Assembly (NCBI GenBank): GCA_018267655.1 | Contig: JAFDYB010000086.1 | Span: 62,001 to 126,000, forward strand | Origin: Bacteroidota bacterium | GTDB taxonomy: Bacteria > Bacteroidota > Bacteroidia > B-17B0 > Aurantibacillaceae | Direction: 5' to 3' | Length of the DNA stretch: 64,000 nucleotides | Shown here: positions 35,180 through 44,900 of the stretch, in pieces | How positions within the stretch are numbered: position 1 is the first letter of the stretch | Layout: the number at the start of each line of letters is the position of its first letter | Program-made: the position numbers and the translations under genes | The notes under the pieces: model-generated | The model's database searches: none | What the model was told of the DNA's origin: nothing | What the model saw: the letters and a program-made list of their open reading frames with translations, nothing else

Positions 35180-36598
35180 ATGAGCGATAAACAACAAACC
35201 ATAAAGCGCGAAGTTTCCGTAAGCGGAGTAGGGCTTCATACCGGAAAAAAAGTTACAATAACTTTTAAACCCGCACCCGTAAACCATTGGTATAAATTTC
35301 AAAGAATTGATTTAGAAGGTAAACCTATTATTGATGCCGATGCTAATTTAGTTGTTGATACCAGCAGAGGAACAACTTTAGAAAAAAATGGCGCCAGGGT
35401 TTATACTTGCGAACATGTGCTAGCAGCCTTGGTTGGTTTAAATATTGACAATTGCCTAATAGAAATGGATGGCCCTGAAATGCCAATCATGGATGGTAGC
35501 TCATGGAAGTTTATTGAAGCGCTTGAAGCAGCTGAAATTGAAGAACAAGAGGAAGATCGCGATTATTTTATTTTAAAGGATAATTTAACTTACGAAGACC
35601 CAATAAAAAAAGTAGAAATGCTGGCCGTTCCTCAAGATTCATACCGAATTACCGTAATGGTAGATTATAACAGCGACTTATTAGGCACACAACACGCAGG
35701 CATATACGATATTTCCCAATTTAAAAATGAAATAAGTAAATGCCGCACATTTGTGTTTTTGCATGAACTTGAAACACTGCTTCAACATAACTTAATTAAA
35801 GGAGGCGACTTAGACAATGCAATTGTATTAGTAGATAAAGAGCTTCCAAAAGAAAAAATTGATCACCTAAAAAAAGTATTTAATAAAGAAAATGTTGAAG
35901 TAAAAGGAAGAGGCGTTTTAAATAATACTAAGCTTCACTTTTACAACGAACCGGCTCGCCACAAATTGCTTGATATAATCGGTGATTTGGCCTTAGTAGG
36001 AAAACCCATGAAAATACATGTGTTGGCTGCCCGCCCCGGCCACCAAGGAAATGTTGAGTTTGCAAAAAAAATAAAAGAACTGATAAAAAAAGAAAAACTC
36101 GAAAAAGATTTTCCGAAAATTGACTTAAACAAAGAGCCACTCTTTAATATAAACGACATATCTAAAATATTACCTCATCGCCATCCGTTTTTATTAGTTG
36201 ATAAAATTATGGAAATGAGCCCTGAACACATTGTAGGAGTTAAAAATGTAACTTTAAACGAATGGTTTTTTACCGGGCACTTTCCGGGCGAACCGGTAAT
36301 GCCGGGCGTACTCTTAATTGAAGCAATGGCACAATGCGGTGGCGTTATGGTTTTAAAAACAGTTCCTGATCCTGAAAATTATCTCACTTACTTCATGAAA
36401 ATTGACGGAGTAAAATTTAAACAAAAAGTAATTCCGGGCGATACCGTTATATTTAAACTAATACTTTTAACCCCTATCCGCCGAGGCATTTGCCACATGA
36501 AAGGCGTTGCTTATGTAAATAATAAGCCGGTTATGGAGGCTGAAATGATGGCTCAAATTGTAAAAGTTAAAGGAGATGAAAAAGCCGTTTTAGTATAA
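35180..36598 (+). CDS. lpxC: Bifunctional LpxC deacetylase / FabZ-type 3-hydroxyacyl dehydratase
   Basis: 472 aa from the ATG at 35180 (a TTG five codons upstream is unlikely). Residues about 1-310 are LpxC, the zinc UDP-3-O-acyl-N-acetylglucosamine deacetylase that commits to lipid A: VGLHTGKKV, EHVLAALVGL with a zinc His, MDGSSWKFIEAL, and HKLLDIIGDLAL with the second zinc His and Asp. Residues about 325-470 are a FabZ-like dehydratase: LPHRHPFLLVDKI with the catalytic His and FTGHFPGEPVMPGVLLIEAMAQ (split) with the catalytic Glu. The LpxC-FabZ fusion is a known trait of Bacteroidota. lpxA starts two bases after its stop, so lipid A genes form an operon. Confidence 0.96.
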   Translation: MSDKQQTIKREVSVSGVGLHTGKKVTITFKPAPVNHWYKFQRIDLEGKPIIDADANLVVDTSRGTTLEKNGARVYTCEHVLAALVGLNIDNCLIEMDGPEMPIMDGSSWKFIEALEAAEIEEQEEDRDYFILKDNLTYEDPIKKVEMLAVPQDSYRITVMVDYNSDLLGTQHAGIYDISQFKNEISKCRTFVFLHELETLLQHNLIKGGDLDNAIVLVDKELPKEKIDHLKKVFNKENVEVKGRGVLNNTKLHFYNEPARHKLLDIIGDLALVGKPMKIHVLAARPGHQGNVEFAKKIKELIKKEKLEKDFPKIDLNKEPLFNINDISKILPHRHPFLLVDKIMEMSPEHIVGVKNVTLNEWFFTGHFPGEPVMPGVLLIEAMAQCGGVMVLKTVPDPENYLTYFMKIDGVKFKQKVIPGDTVIFKLILLTPIRRGICHMKGVAYVNNKPVMEAEMMAQIVKVKGDEKAVLV

Positions 36599-36600
36599 TT

Positions 36601-37374
36601 ATGATTTCGAATTTAGCATCAATAAGCCCAAAAGCTCAAATTGGCAATAATGTAACCATAGAGCCTTTTACAGTTATTTACGAAGATGTTGTTATTGGTG
36701 ATAATTGCCACATAGGTCCAAATGTAACTATAATGAGCGGAACAAGAATGGGCAAAAACAATAAAGTATTTCCGGGAGCAGTTATTGGTGCTATTCCTCA
36801 AGACTTAAAATACAAGGGCGAAAACAGTTTAGTTGAAATTGGCGACAACAACACCATCCGCGAATGTGTTACCATTAACAGAGGTACCGTTGATAGAATG
36901 ACTACTAAAATGGGAAATAACAACCTTCTTATGGCATACACACATCTGGGGCACGATACCATTTTAGGAAACAATATTATTATTGCTAATAATGGTGCCT
37001 TAGCAGGACATATAACTATTAATGACTTTGCAATAATTGAAGGCGTAGTAGCCGCACAACAATTTGTAAACGTTGGCGCTCATAGTTTTATAGCCGGAGG
37101 TTCTTTAATTCGAAAAAGCGTGCCACCTTATGTAAGAGTAGCACGCGAGCCTTTACAATTTATTGGTGTAAACATAGTAGGATTAACGCGCAGAGGCTTT
37201 GATAAAGAAATAATTAAACAAATTGAAGATATTTATCGCATCATTTTTGTAAGGGGGCATACGCTAAGTCAAGCAATCGAAATAGTTGAACAAGATATTC
37301 CGGATAGTCCTCAAAAACGCGAAATAGTAGAGTTTATAAGAGTTCAAAAAGATGGCATTGTAAAAGGAATTTAG
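36601..37374 (+). CDS. lpxA: Acyl-ACP--UDP-N-acetylglucosamine O-acyltransferase LpxA
   Basis: 257 aa. First acylation of lipid A synthesis in the cytoplasm. Left-handed parallel beta-helix repeats are seen through about residue 185 (ASISPKAQIGNNVTIEPF, IGDNCHIGPNVTIMSG), the catalytic His in MAYTHLGHDTILG (about 120), GSLIRKSVPPYVRVAREPL, and an alpha-helical C-terminus (GFDKEIIKQIEDIYRIIF). Directly follows lpxC-fabZ with a two-base gap. The next ABC ATPase gene starts two bases after its stop. Confidence 0.97.
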   Translation: MISNLASISPKAQIGNNVTIEPFTVIYEDVVIGDNCHIGPNVTIMSGTRMGKNNKVFPGAVIGAIPQDLKYKGENSLVEIGDNNTIRECVTINRGTVDRMTTKMGNNNLLMAYTHLGHDTILGNNIIIANNGALAGHITINDFAIIEGVVAAQQFVNVGAHSFIAGGSLIRKSVPPYVRVAREPLQFIGVNIVGLTRRGFDKEIIKQIEDIYRIIFVRGHTLSQAIEIVEQDIPDSPQKREIVEFIRVQKDGIVKGI

Positions 37375-37376
37375 TT

Positions 37377-38000
37377 TTGCTTAAAATTCAACTCAATACT
37401 GTATCAAAAAAATTTCAAAATGAATGGATTTTTAAAAACATTCAATTAGAAATAGCCCCATTCGAAACACTTGTTATTAAAGGAAACAATGGCTCCGGAA
37501 AATCAACATTATTACAAATAATTGCAGGTTTTGTTTCTCCTACAAAAGGAACTGTTTTGCATTTTATCGAAAACAAACCAATCGAAAATGAAAAAATGTT
37601 TAGCCATATCGCTATTGCAAGTCCTTATTTACAATTAATTGAAGACTTTACAATACTTGAATTAGCGAACCATTGCAATAAATTTAAACCCTTCGAAAAC
37701 AATATTTCAGCCAAAGATTTTACTGAATTAATTGAACTTAAACACGCAGCTAATAAGCAAATTAAACAGCTAAGCAGCGGTATGAAACAGCGCGTTAAAC
37801 TAGGATTAGCAATTTATAGTAAAGCACCGCTGTTGCTTCTTGATGAGCCTTTGTCAAATCTTGATTTTAATGGTGGTGAGTGGTATAAGCGTCAAATAAA
37901 AAATGTGTTAAACAAAAAAACAATCATTGTTTGTTCAAATCAAATTGAAGATGAATATTTTTTTTGCAATAAATCTCTTCTAATCTCAGAATATAAATAA
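37377..38000 (+). CDS. ABC transporter ATP-binding protein
   Basis: 207 aa from a TTG at 37377, two bases after the lpxA stop. Complete nucleotide-binding domain: Walker A GNNGSGKST (about 36), Q-loop region SPYLQLIEDFT, the signature LSSGMKQRVKL (about 132), Walker B LLLLDEPLSNLD (about 150) and SNQ in place of the usual switch His (VCSNQIEDE), which is a noticeable departure. It resembles CcmA/heme-exporter-type and lipopolysaccharide-type ATPases. No permease gene is adjacent. Its place after lpxA may only reflect operon growth, so the transported substrate is unknown. Confidence 0.88.
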   Translation: MLKIQLNTVSKKFQNEWIFKNIQLEIAPFETLVIKGNNGSGKSTLLQIIAGFVSPTKGTVLHFIENKPIENEKMFSHIAIASPYLQLIEDFTILELANHCNKFKPFENNISAKDFTELIELKHAANKQIKQLSSGMKQRVKLGLAIYSKAPLLLLDEPLSNLDFNGGEWYKRQIKNVLNKKTIIVCSNQIEDEYFFCNKSLLISEYK

Positions 38001-38007
38001 AATGTAT

Positions 38008-41000
38008 TTATCTAAATAGCGATAGTGTGCCTTGCTTCTCATACTTTAACTTATCTTTTCCCGTTGCCAAAATAGTATAAAAATATACTCCTGCAGCACA
38101 CTCTGCGCCGTATTGATTTTTTCCATCCCAAGTTATATTGCCTGTATCGCTATCTACTTTATAAACTACATTGCCCCATCTATCAAATATTATGGCGTTT
38201 ATTTCTGTTAAATTAATTGCCTTTACAAAAAACACATCGTTAACTCCATCATTATTTGGAGTAAATACATTTGGTACATCTAATTTAGATGGAATATCAA
38301 CATAAATAACAGCCGAAGTGCTACCTACGCACTGCCCTTTAAATGCTGTTAACACAACTGTATAAGTACCGGGGGTTTGATAAGCAGTACCTGCCATTGA
38401 GCTTATTGTTGAAGTTGAATAAGTTGTTCCGTTTCCAAAAGCCCAAAGCGAACTTATACCAGAACTTCCGGTTGAAGTAGTACTATTATTGTTGAAATAA
38501 ACCGTAAGAGGTGCAAAGCCTTGCAATGCGCTAGGTATAAAACTGGCTTGTAAAGTTCCTTGAACTACTATAAAATTTCCTTGAGTTCTGCAACCATTTA
38601 TATTATTTGTAATTAAATAATTATACAACCCCGGTGAATTTACTGTAAATGGGACATTTGTATAACCGGTATTTAGTGCGCCTATTGTAGTTAAATTAGG
38701 ATTTGAAAACTGAGTATTTAAAGGAAAATTTTGAATTAATAGATTCCAAGATATGATTGAATTACTTAATACCGTTTGAACTGTTGCGTTATTTGTAGCG
38801 CAATCAATAGGAACGGTAAATACTGTTTTTGTAATTATGGGCAACGCAACATCTTCAGTTACATGGTAAGTTAAAGTTTTTACACAACCATTATTTAAAT
38901 CTGTAACTAATACGCTATAAGTTTGATTTCCAACATACGCATATATAGATGCTCCCGTAAGCGTTGCTCCTGATGGTTGTGGCAAAAACCATGTTGAGCT
39001 TCCTCCCAATACTCCGGAGTACTGACCTGGCGCATTACTCGCCGTATTTATAGGTACAATAGTTAAATTTACACTAGGCTGCCTGCACGTAATAGCAAAT
39101 GGAGCCCCCGAAATTGTCATATTTGTAGGTGGTCTTAAACTTTGAAATAATTGAAGCGTCTGTGTTGTCATGCACTTATTATTATTATCGGTAGCTTGAA
39201 CTGTGTAAACAGCATATGGTATCGGGCCTAGCGCAGTTGATGTTGAAGGACCGGTAGTTATTACACCTGCAGTTACTGTTGCACTTGGAACTACAGGTGA
39301 ACTTGAAGGAACAAGCCACTGTATTGTTGCATTAGTATTAGTTGAATTTGCTGTAACATTAAATGTTGGATTAAAGCACGTAAGCGTATATCCTGAAATA
39401 GAAGACGCACAGCTAACCGGCGGACCAAAAGTATTTTGTATAACTGAAACTGGTATAGCTGTTTGACATTTACTTACACCATCTTGCACAATCATAGTCC
39501 AAATACCAGGCGAATTTGTTGAAACTGCAGGGCTTGTTGAAGTTACCATAGCTGTAGGAATTGGTATGCTCACAGGTACACCTGGCGGTATAAATGTATA
39601 TGTTAAAGGTACACCGCCTTGCGCATTATATGCCATTAGCGTTGTTGAGGCACTTGCTCCGCAGCCTAAAGTAAAATTAGTTGTGCTTGTTGGCTGAAAT
39701 GTAGGATACACCGAAGTTGAATTGATTGTTATTGTTTTAGAATTGCAACATCCATTAACAGTATTACAACTTAATACAGTTATTGTTCCGGGAGATGGAT
39801 TATAAATTGATGAAGTTCCATTAAAAGGTCCGGATACAATGCTTGGTGGAGTTCCTGTAACTGTTGCTAAACTCCACGTAGTACTAACATTAACTGTTGG
39901 GCTAGTAATTATATTTGTTATAGTCGGAGCGGCACTAACACAATTAAGCGTAAAACTAGTTCCTGATAATGAACTTGTAGGCACCAAAATATTTTGCCCA
40001 ATATTAAATGTTTGTGTATTTGAACACATTGATACCGGATCTGTTATCGAAACCGAATAAGTACCCACTGCCGTTGATGACCCAACGCTTATTTGAGTTA
40101 AACTTGATGTAAATGTTGATGAGGAATTAATCCAATAAAAAGTTGAACTTGGCGTATAACTTGCACTTACGCTAAAAGTAAGTAAATTATTATTACATGT
40201 TAAACTATAGCCATTAAGAGCAAACAATGAAAACGTTGGGGAAATTGCCGCACTCATAGTAAAATTTGATTGAACCGAACATCCTCCATTTGCAGTAACT
40301 GTAACACTTGTAATCCCTGGATATAAATTTGAGGCATACGTTTGCGAATATGATGTAACACTTGCTGGTAAAGGGCTCCAATTGACGGTATAACTAGACG
40401 TTGCCGGAATTGATGAGTAGTTTAAATTAACAGCATTATTAGAGTTACTGCATGTAGCCTGCGTAAAACTTGGCGATATTGATGGTTGTGGATAAACCGT
40501 TATGCTTGTTGTACTTGTTTGCACAATTGCCGAACCACTTAAACTAATTCCACTTCCGGTAATAGTGTATATAATTGATGTACTTGGGTTCACTGTATAT
40601 ACGCCTGTGGTATTAATATTCCCACCCGGCATTATGGTATAACTAGCCGCTGTCATTGGAGAAAAGCCAATTGGAGAAACAGTTGCAGTTTGCCCAGCAC
40701 ATATCGAAAAATTAAAGCCACAACTAATTTGAGCAGATCCGGTAGAAGTAAAAGAAACCAAAGTGTTTACATAACTATAATTAGATATTAAAACCAAATA
40801 TTGCTGTCCTGCTGTTACATTAATTGGTGGTTGAAAATTTCCTGAATTGCCACCGGTGGGCACCGGCCCCATACCCGTTCCTCCTGAGCTTGCAGCATTC
40901 CAATTACAAGCCGCCGGAGGTAATGTATTTGAAAAAATTTGATTACACGTACTTGAATTGTACGGCCACATTGCCCAATCATAAAATCCAACTTGTGGAT

Positions 41001-41328
41001 TCGCACTCCCTGCAGCACCAAAACAAAAACCTAATGTACCGGTTGTTGCAATATTCATTAACAACCATTGCGGCCCGGGTCCGTTAGTTAACAAACAGCC
41101 AGCATTTGGCGTTGTAGTGTAGTTTGAGCCATTCCCAATTTGAGGATTAGCTGAAGGGTTACTTATATTTAAACCCGAATTTAACCCTGTTGCACCTACA
41201 GATGTGGCATTAAACGTAAAATTTGGATTGCTGCACACATTCTGAGCATTATTGCAATCAGCAACACTTTGAGCTTTAAATTTCAAACATAAAAACAGCA
41301 AAACTAAGATCGATAGCTTTTTTTTCAT
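38008..41328 (-). CDS. Large secreted surface protein with PKD domain and T9SS type B C-terminal domain
   Basis: 1106 aa with a signal peptide (LSILVLLFLCLKFKAQS). The N-terminus has a Cys-containing domain (CNNAQNVCSNPNFTFNATS) common in Bacteroidota surface proteins. The middle, about residues 200-930, is a series of diverged Ser/Thr/Pro-rich beta modules (each around 85-95 residues, with a repeated GYSLTC or FTLNC strand). One PKD domain lies near residue 950 (FAPLTVYFNNNSTT, LWAFGNGTTY). The type B sorting domain ends the protein: FTPNNDGVNDVF, FDRWGNVVY, GVYFYTILATGKD. It would be displayed on the cell surface by T9SS. Adhesion or gliding role is inferred. Confidence 0.9.
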   Translation of the reverse strand: MKKKLSILVLLFLCLKFKAQSVADCNNAQNVCSNPNFTFNATSVGATGLNSGLNISNPSANPQIGNGSNYTTTPNAGCLLTNGPGPQWLLMNIATTGTLGFCFGAAGSANPQVGFYDWAMWPYNSSTCNQIFSNTLPPAACNWNAASSGGTGMGPVPTGGNSGNFQPPINVTAGQQYLVLISNYSYVNTLVSFTSTGSAQISCGFNFSICAGQTATVSPIGFSPMTAASYTIMPGGNINTTGVYTVNPSTSIIYTITGSGISLSGSAIVQTSTTSITVYPQPSISPSFTQATCSNSNNAVNLNYSSIPATSSYTVNWSPLPASVTSYSQTYASNLYPGITSVTVTANGGCSVQSNFTMSAAISPTFSLFALNGYSLTCNNNLLTFSVSASYTPSSTFYWINSSSTFTSSLTQISVGSSTAVGTYSVSITDPVSMCSNTQTFNIGQNILVPTSSLSGTSFTLNCVSAAPTITNIITSPTVNVSTTWSLATVTGTPPSIVSGPFNGTSSIYNPSPGTITVLSCNTVNGCCNSKTITINSTSVYPTFQPTSTTNFTLGCGASASTTLMAYNAQGGVPLTYTFIPPGVPVSIPIPTAMVTSTSPAVSTNSPGIWTMIVQDGVSKCQTAIPVSVIQNTFGPPVSCASSISGYTLTCFNPTFNVTANSTNTNATIQWLVPSSSPVVPSATVTAGVITTGPSTSTALGPIPYAVYTVQATDNNNKCMTTQTLQLFQSLRPPTNMTISGAPFAITCRQPSVNLTIVPINTASNAPGQYSGVLGGSSTWFLPQPSGATLTGASIYAYVGNQTYSVLVTDLNNGCVKTLTYHVTEDVALPIITKTVFTVPIDCATNNATVQTVLSNSIISWNLLIQNFPLNTQFSNPNLTTIGALNTGYTNVPFTVNSPGLYNYLITNNINGCRTQGNFIVVQGTLQASFIPSALQGFAPLTVYFNNNSTTSTGSSGISSLWAFGNGTTYSTSTISSMAGTAYQTPGTYTVVLTAFKGQCVGSTSAVIYVDIPSKLDVPNVFTPNNDGVNDVFFVKAINLTEINAIIFDRWGNVVYKVDSDTGNITWDGKNQYGAECAAGVYFYTILATGKDKLKYEKQGTLSLFR

Positions 41329-41335
41329 CTGTTGT

Positions 41336-41788
41336 TTAGCGTGTTATTAATTGCTGAACTGAAGAAAAAATTTTATCTGAATTTAAATTCTTATACGTAG
41401 CATTTCCGTTAGAATCAAACACAATATTTTTTAAATTACTCGTTTTTATATCATCTAATTTGATTGAAATTAGTTTGGTTATATCATCTTTTTTTAAAAT
41501 AATTTCAGCGTTTTCATTTTTAACATTAACACAAACGCAAACTATTCCTTTTGAACCTCCTTTAAGCAAAGCATTTTCAAAAGTTTTACTTACTCTTTCA
41601 AATTCTTTATTACTATTGCGCGACTCAATGCTAGATGATGTCCAAAAATTTACTGCAATTACCTTGTCCTCAACTTTTAAATTTGGTTGAGAAAGAATCA
41701 ATTCATCTTTAATCTTTTTAAATAAATCTATTTGAGAAAAACAATTAACGCCAAACACTAGCATTATAAAAGTAAGCATCTTTTTCAT
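41336..41788 (-). CDS. Secreted thioredoxin-like protein lacking the CxxC motif
   Basis: 150 aa with a signal peptide (MLTFIMLVFGVNCFSQ). The pattern VIAVNFWTSSSIESR, then FENALLKGGSKGIVCVCVNV, then IVFDSNGNATYKNLN fits a TlpA/AhpC-like thioredoxin fold, but the position that normally carries WCxxC is SSSIES, so the redox cysteines are absent. The protein cannot be an ordinary disulphide reductase; it may be a structural or binding partner. The gene lies between the 1106-aa and 1712-aa T9SS type B genes on the same strand; its 3' end is eight bases upstream of the 1106-aa gene. Recognition is from motif pattern only. Confidence 0.72.
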   Translation of the reverse strand: MKKMLTFIMLVFGVNCFSQIDLFKKIKDELILSQPNLKVEDKVIAVNFWTSSSIESRNSNKEFERVSKTFENALLKGGSKGIVCVCVNVKNENAEIILKKDDITKLISIKLDDIKTSNLKNIVFDSNGNATYKNLNSDKIFSSVQQLITR

Positions 41789-41877
41789 ACACTATATTTT
41801 AAAACTTCATTGTAAATATAGTGTTTTATGCTAAACTCTAGGATACTATTTTTAAACGCAAACAAAGTTCATCAGAT

Positions 41878-41916
41878 AAAAAATTTAGCCGCTGTAAATA
41901 TTCTACAACGGCTAAA
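41878..41916 (-). terminator. Rho-independent terminator of the 1712-aa gene
   Basis: On the minus strand TTTAGCCG (41916-41909) pairs with CGGCTAAA (41891-41884), with a nested TGTA/TACA pair in the loop, followed by six T residues (41883-41878). It separates the 1712-aa gene from the thioredoxin-like and 1106-aa genes, so those are not one transcript. Confidence 0.85.
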
Positions 41917-41939
41917 CATACTGCAAACTAAAATCATTG

Positions 41940-44900
41940 TTACTTCAATAGGGTTACATGTCCCACTTTGTTATATAACTTTCCTGTTGCATCTTTATAT
42001 TTAATTTTATAAACATAAACGTCTTCCTTCATAATTCCATCGCCCTTATTGTTATACGATCCATTCCACCCTTTTGTATAATCTTTTGTGTAATAAATTG
42101 AATGACCCCATCTGTCAAATAGTTCCATCTCAAACACTGTTAAATCTAATCCAAAAGGTGTTAATATTGGCATAAATACATCATTTAACCCATCGCCATT
42201 TGGCGTAAATGAATTAGGTATATAAACGCCAAACTCATTTTTAATAGTTATCCATTTATCAACTGAACTCATACAACCATTAGGTGAAGTGGCTGTTAAA
42301 AATATATGATAATCTCCGGCACCAGGGAATGTGACGTTCGGATTAATTTCACTAGTTGTTAAAAGAGTATCCATTTGCCAATTATATTGATTGTTTGAAA
42401 GAACAACCGTTTGATTTGTAAATTGCACTATCGGACTCATCGCTGTTATTTCTTTTGGTGAATAATCGAAATTAGCAATTGGCGTTGCAAAAACACTTAC
42501 TGAGTTTGCTACCATTGTTTGGGTTTTACAGCCAATGTCATCTATATAATAAAAGGCAATTGTGTATGTACCTTGCGAGTTATACGTATGAGTTACACTT
42601 AAACCGGTTTGCTGTGGAGTGCCATCGCCAAAATCCCAAGTACCTGTTCCTGTATTTGCACTCGGTGTATTAAAGTTAACTTTCAATGGAGAACACCCAC
42701 TGTTCACGCTGTTCAAAGCTTGTACAACTGGAATATCGTGAACTATTATTCTTATTGAAGCCGTATCAGGGCAAAGCGTTGCCGTTGGTACAGAGTGTGT
42801 TTGGTAAATAATAACATTATCAACTCCTATGTTTGCAAATTGCGGATTAAATGTGTTACCTGGAATAAAACCAGGACTAGTACTTGTGAACACACCTCCC
42901 GGATTTTGAACCAATGGTAGTAAATTAATTGAAGGGTTTGTTTTACAAAATGGTCCTGCATAGGAAGCGAATTTTGCATCAACAAAAGCCTCTATCGTAA
43001 TTGTGGTTTGCGATACAGCTTTACATATTCCTGAAGTAACCGTATATGAAATAATGTTATCTCCAATTGCTCCTAGGGCTGGATTAAAAAATCCTACCGC
43101 ATTAATTCCGCCTGAATTTTGACTGCTAAACAACCCTCCAACAGGTGTTACCGTCATCTGAAAAGGCATCGCAGAATTACACATTCTGTTAACAGGAGAA
43201 ATATATGGAGGTGCTACCGAAAATACATTAACTGCTGTAGTTGATGTTTGAGGGCACAAGCCTTGTGGTTGTGAATTCGTTGATAAGCTCAATGTAACCA
43301 CACCTGTAGCAGCACTATTAGGATTAAATGTTGTTCCAGTTACTCCTGGCCCACTCCACGTTCCGGTAGTTACAGAAGTATATGGTTGTAAATTAACTGT
43401 AGTGTTATTACTATAGCATTGGTCTGGTATAGTTCCTGTAATAGTTGCCGGAACAAAGGCTTCAATATAAACTGTAGCCACCTGTGTTGCTAAGCAAGTA
43501 GGGTTGCCCGTTGTGTACATAATTGTATTATTACCTACCGACGCTAATGACGGCGTAAATACGCCTGTTAATGTATTCATATAGGCAACAGGAGTCCATG
43601 TACCTGTATTAGGCGTAGTATTAACAACTATTGCCGGGTTATTATTGCACATCGAAGGTACAGGGCTAATTACTGGTGCAGGAGGATTTAAAACTGCAAC
43701 TGAAATTGTGCGCGAGTCAGGACAAAGTGTTGCATTAGGGTTTGAAGTTGTACTGTATGTAAGAATATAGTTACCTGTACTTAATCCAGACGGATTAAAA
43801 CTATAAGTGCCAGTCACATTTTGCCCGGTCCAAGTGCCATTTACTGTGCTTTGCACAATTGAAGTTAAAGATACCGGTGCATTTGTAACGCATAAATTTT
43901 GAACGCTTCCAGTTAGGGCCGCCGTATTAAATTGAGACACATTAAAACTACCATTAGCAGTTGCGATACAACTTCCTATACCCACCGTGTACATAAAGGT
44001 ATTAGTTCCTATAGCTGCTAACGAAGGTGTAACAATACCTGTAATTGAATTTATTGGCGCACTTGCTATGCCTGTCGTAAATGTACCTCCACTAGGTGTG
44101 ATACTCAAGGTAAAAGGAGAAGCCGTATTACACACATCTGGTATTGCAGCTATTGTAGGCGTTTGTGCATTTGAAACAGTAATTTGAACTGTTTTAGTTA
44201 ATGGGCACGGAACAAACGTTGGCGTTACAGTTACCGAATATGTAAGATTACTTACTGTACCCGGTGCTGTTGTAGGTGTTATGGTTGTTACTGTTCCTGT
44301 ATTAGTTGAGAGAAAACTGTTGGGCGTCCATTGATAAGTAAATTGATTAGGATTTGTACCCCCGCAATTTCCAAATCTTGTGTTAGGTCTGTTCGGAGAT
44401 GTTGCAGTGTTTCCTGCAGGAGCACCGCATGAAGATCCTGAAAATAAAACATAATCGTAAATACACGAAACAAATGGAGTTGTAGTATAATATGCAGACA
44501 CGTTAGTTGAATAAGGCGTATTATTAAAACAAATGTCAACTAAAATATTTGATACACCATCCCAATAATAAGGCGTTGCAAAATTATGCACATTCCATCC
44601 CATAATCGGGTTATATGACGGAGATGTATAAACAGTATAAAACGTATTTGAATAATCAAACGCAGTAATTGCACTATTATTTGTACATTTTATTTTAATC
44701 GTGTAGTTAGGTAAGTTCCCTATACCGTTCAAATTTTGAACATTAAACGCCATACTAGTTAAATAGCCTTGCTGAGCCCCCATTGTTAATAATTCAGAAG
44801 CTGTGTATAAAAACTGCTGATGACAATCGTTCCACCATAAAGCATAAGGGCTAGGGTACGACCACAGTTGGTTAAATGTTGTTGCAGTTCCTAAAGTTAC

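Noticed and set aside
39839..41087. Plus-strand frames of up to 87 codons inside the 1106-aa surface protein gene.
   Set aside because: They are antisense frames of a clearly coding gene with a signal peptide and sorting domain and have no family features.
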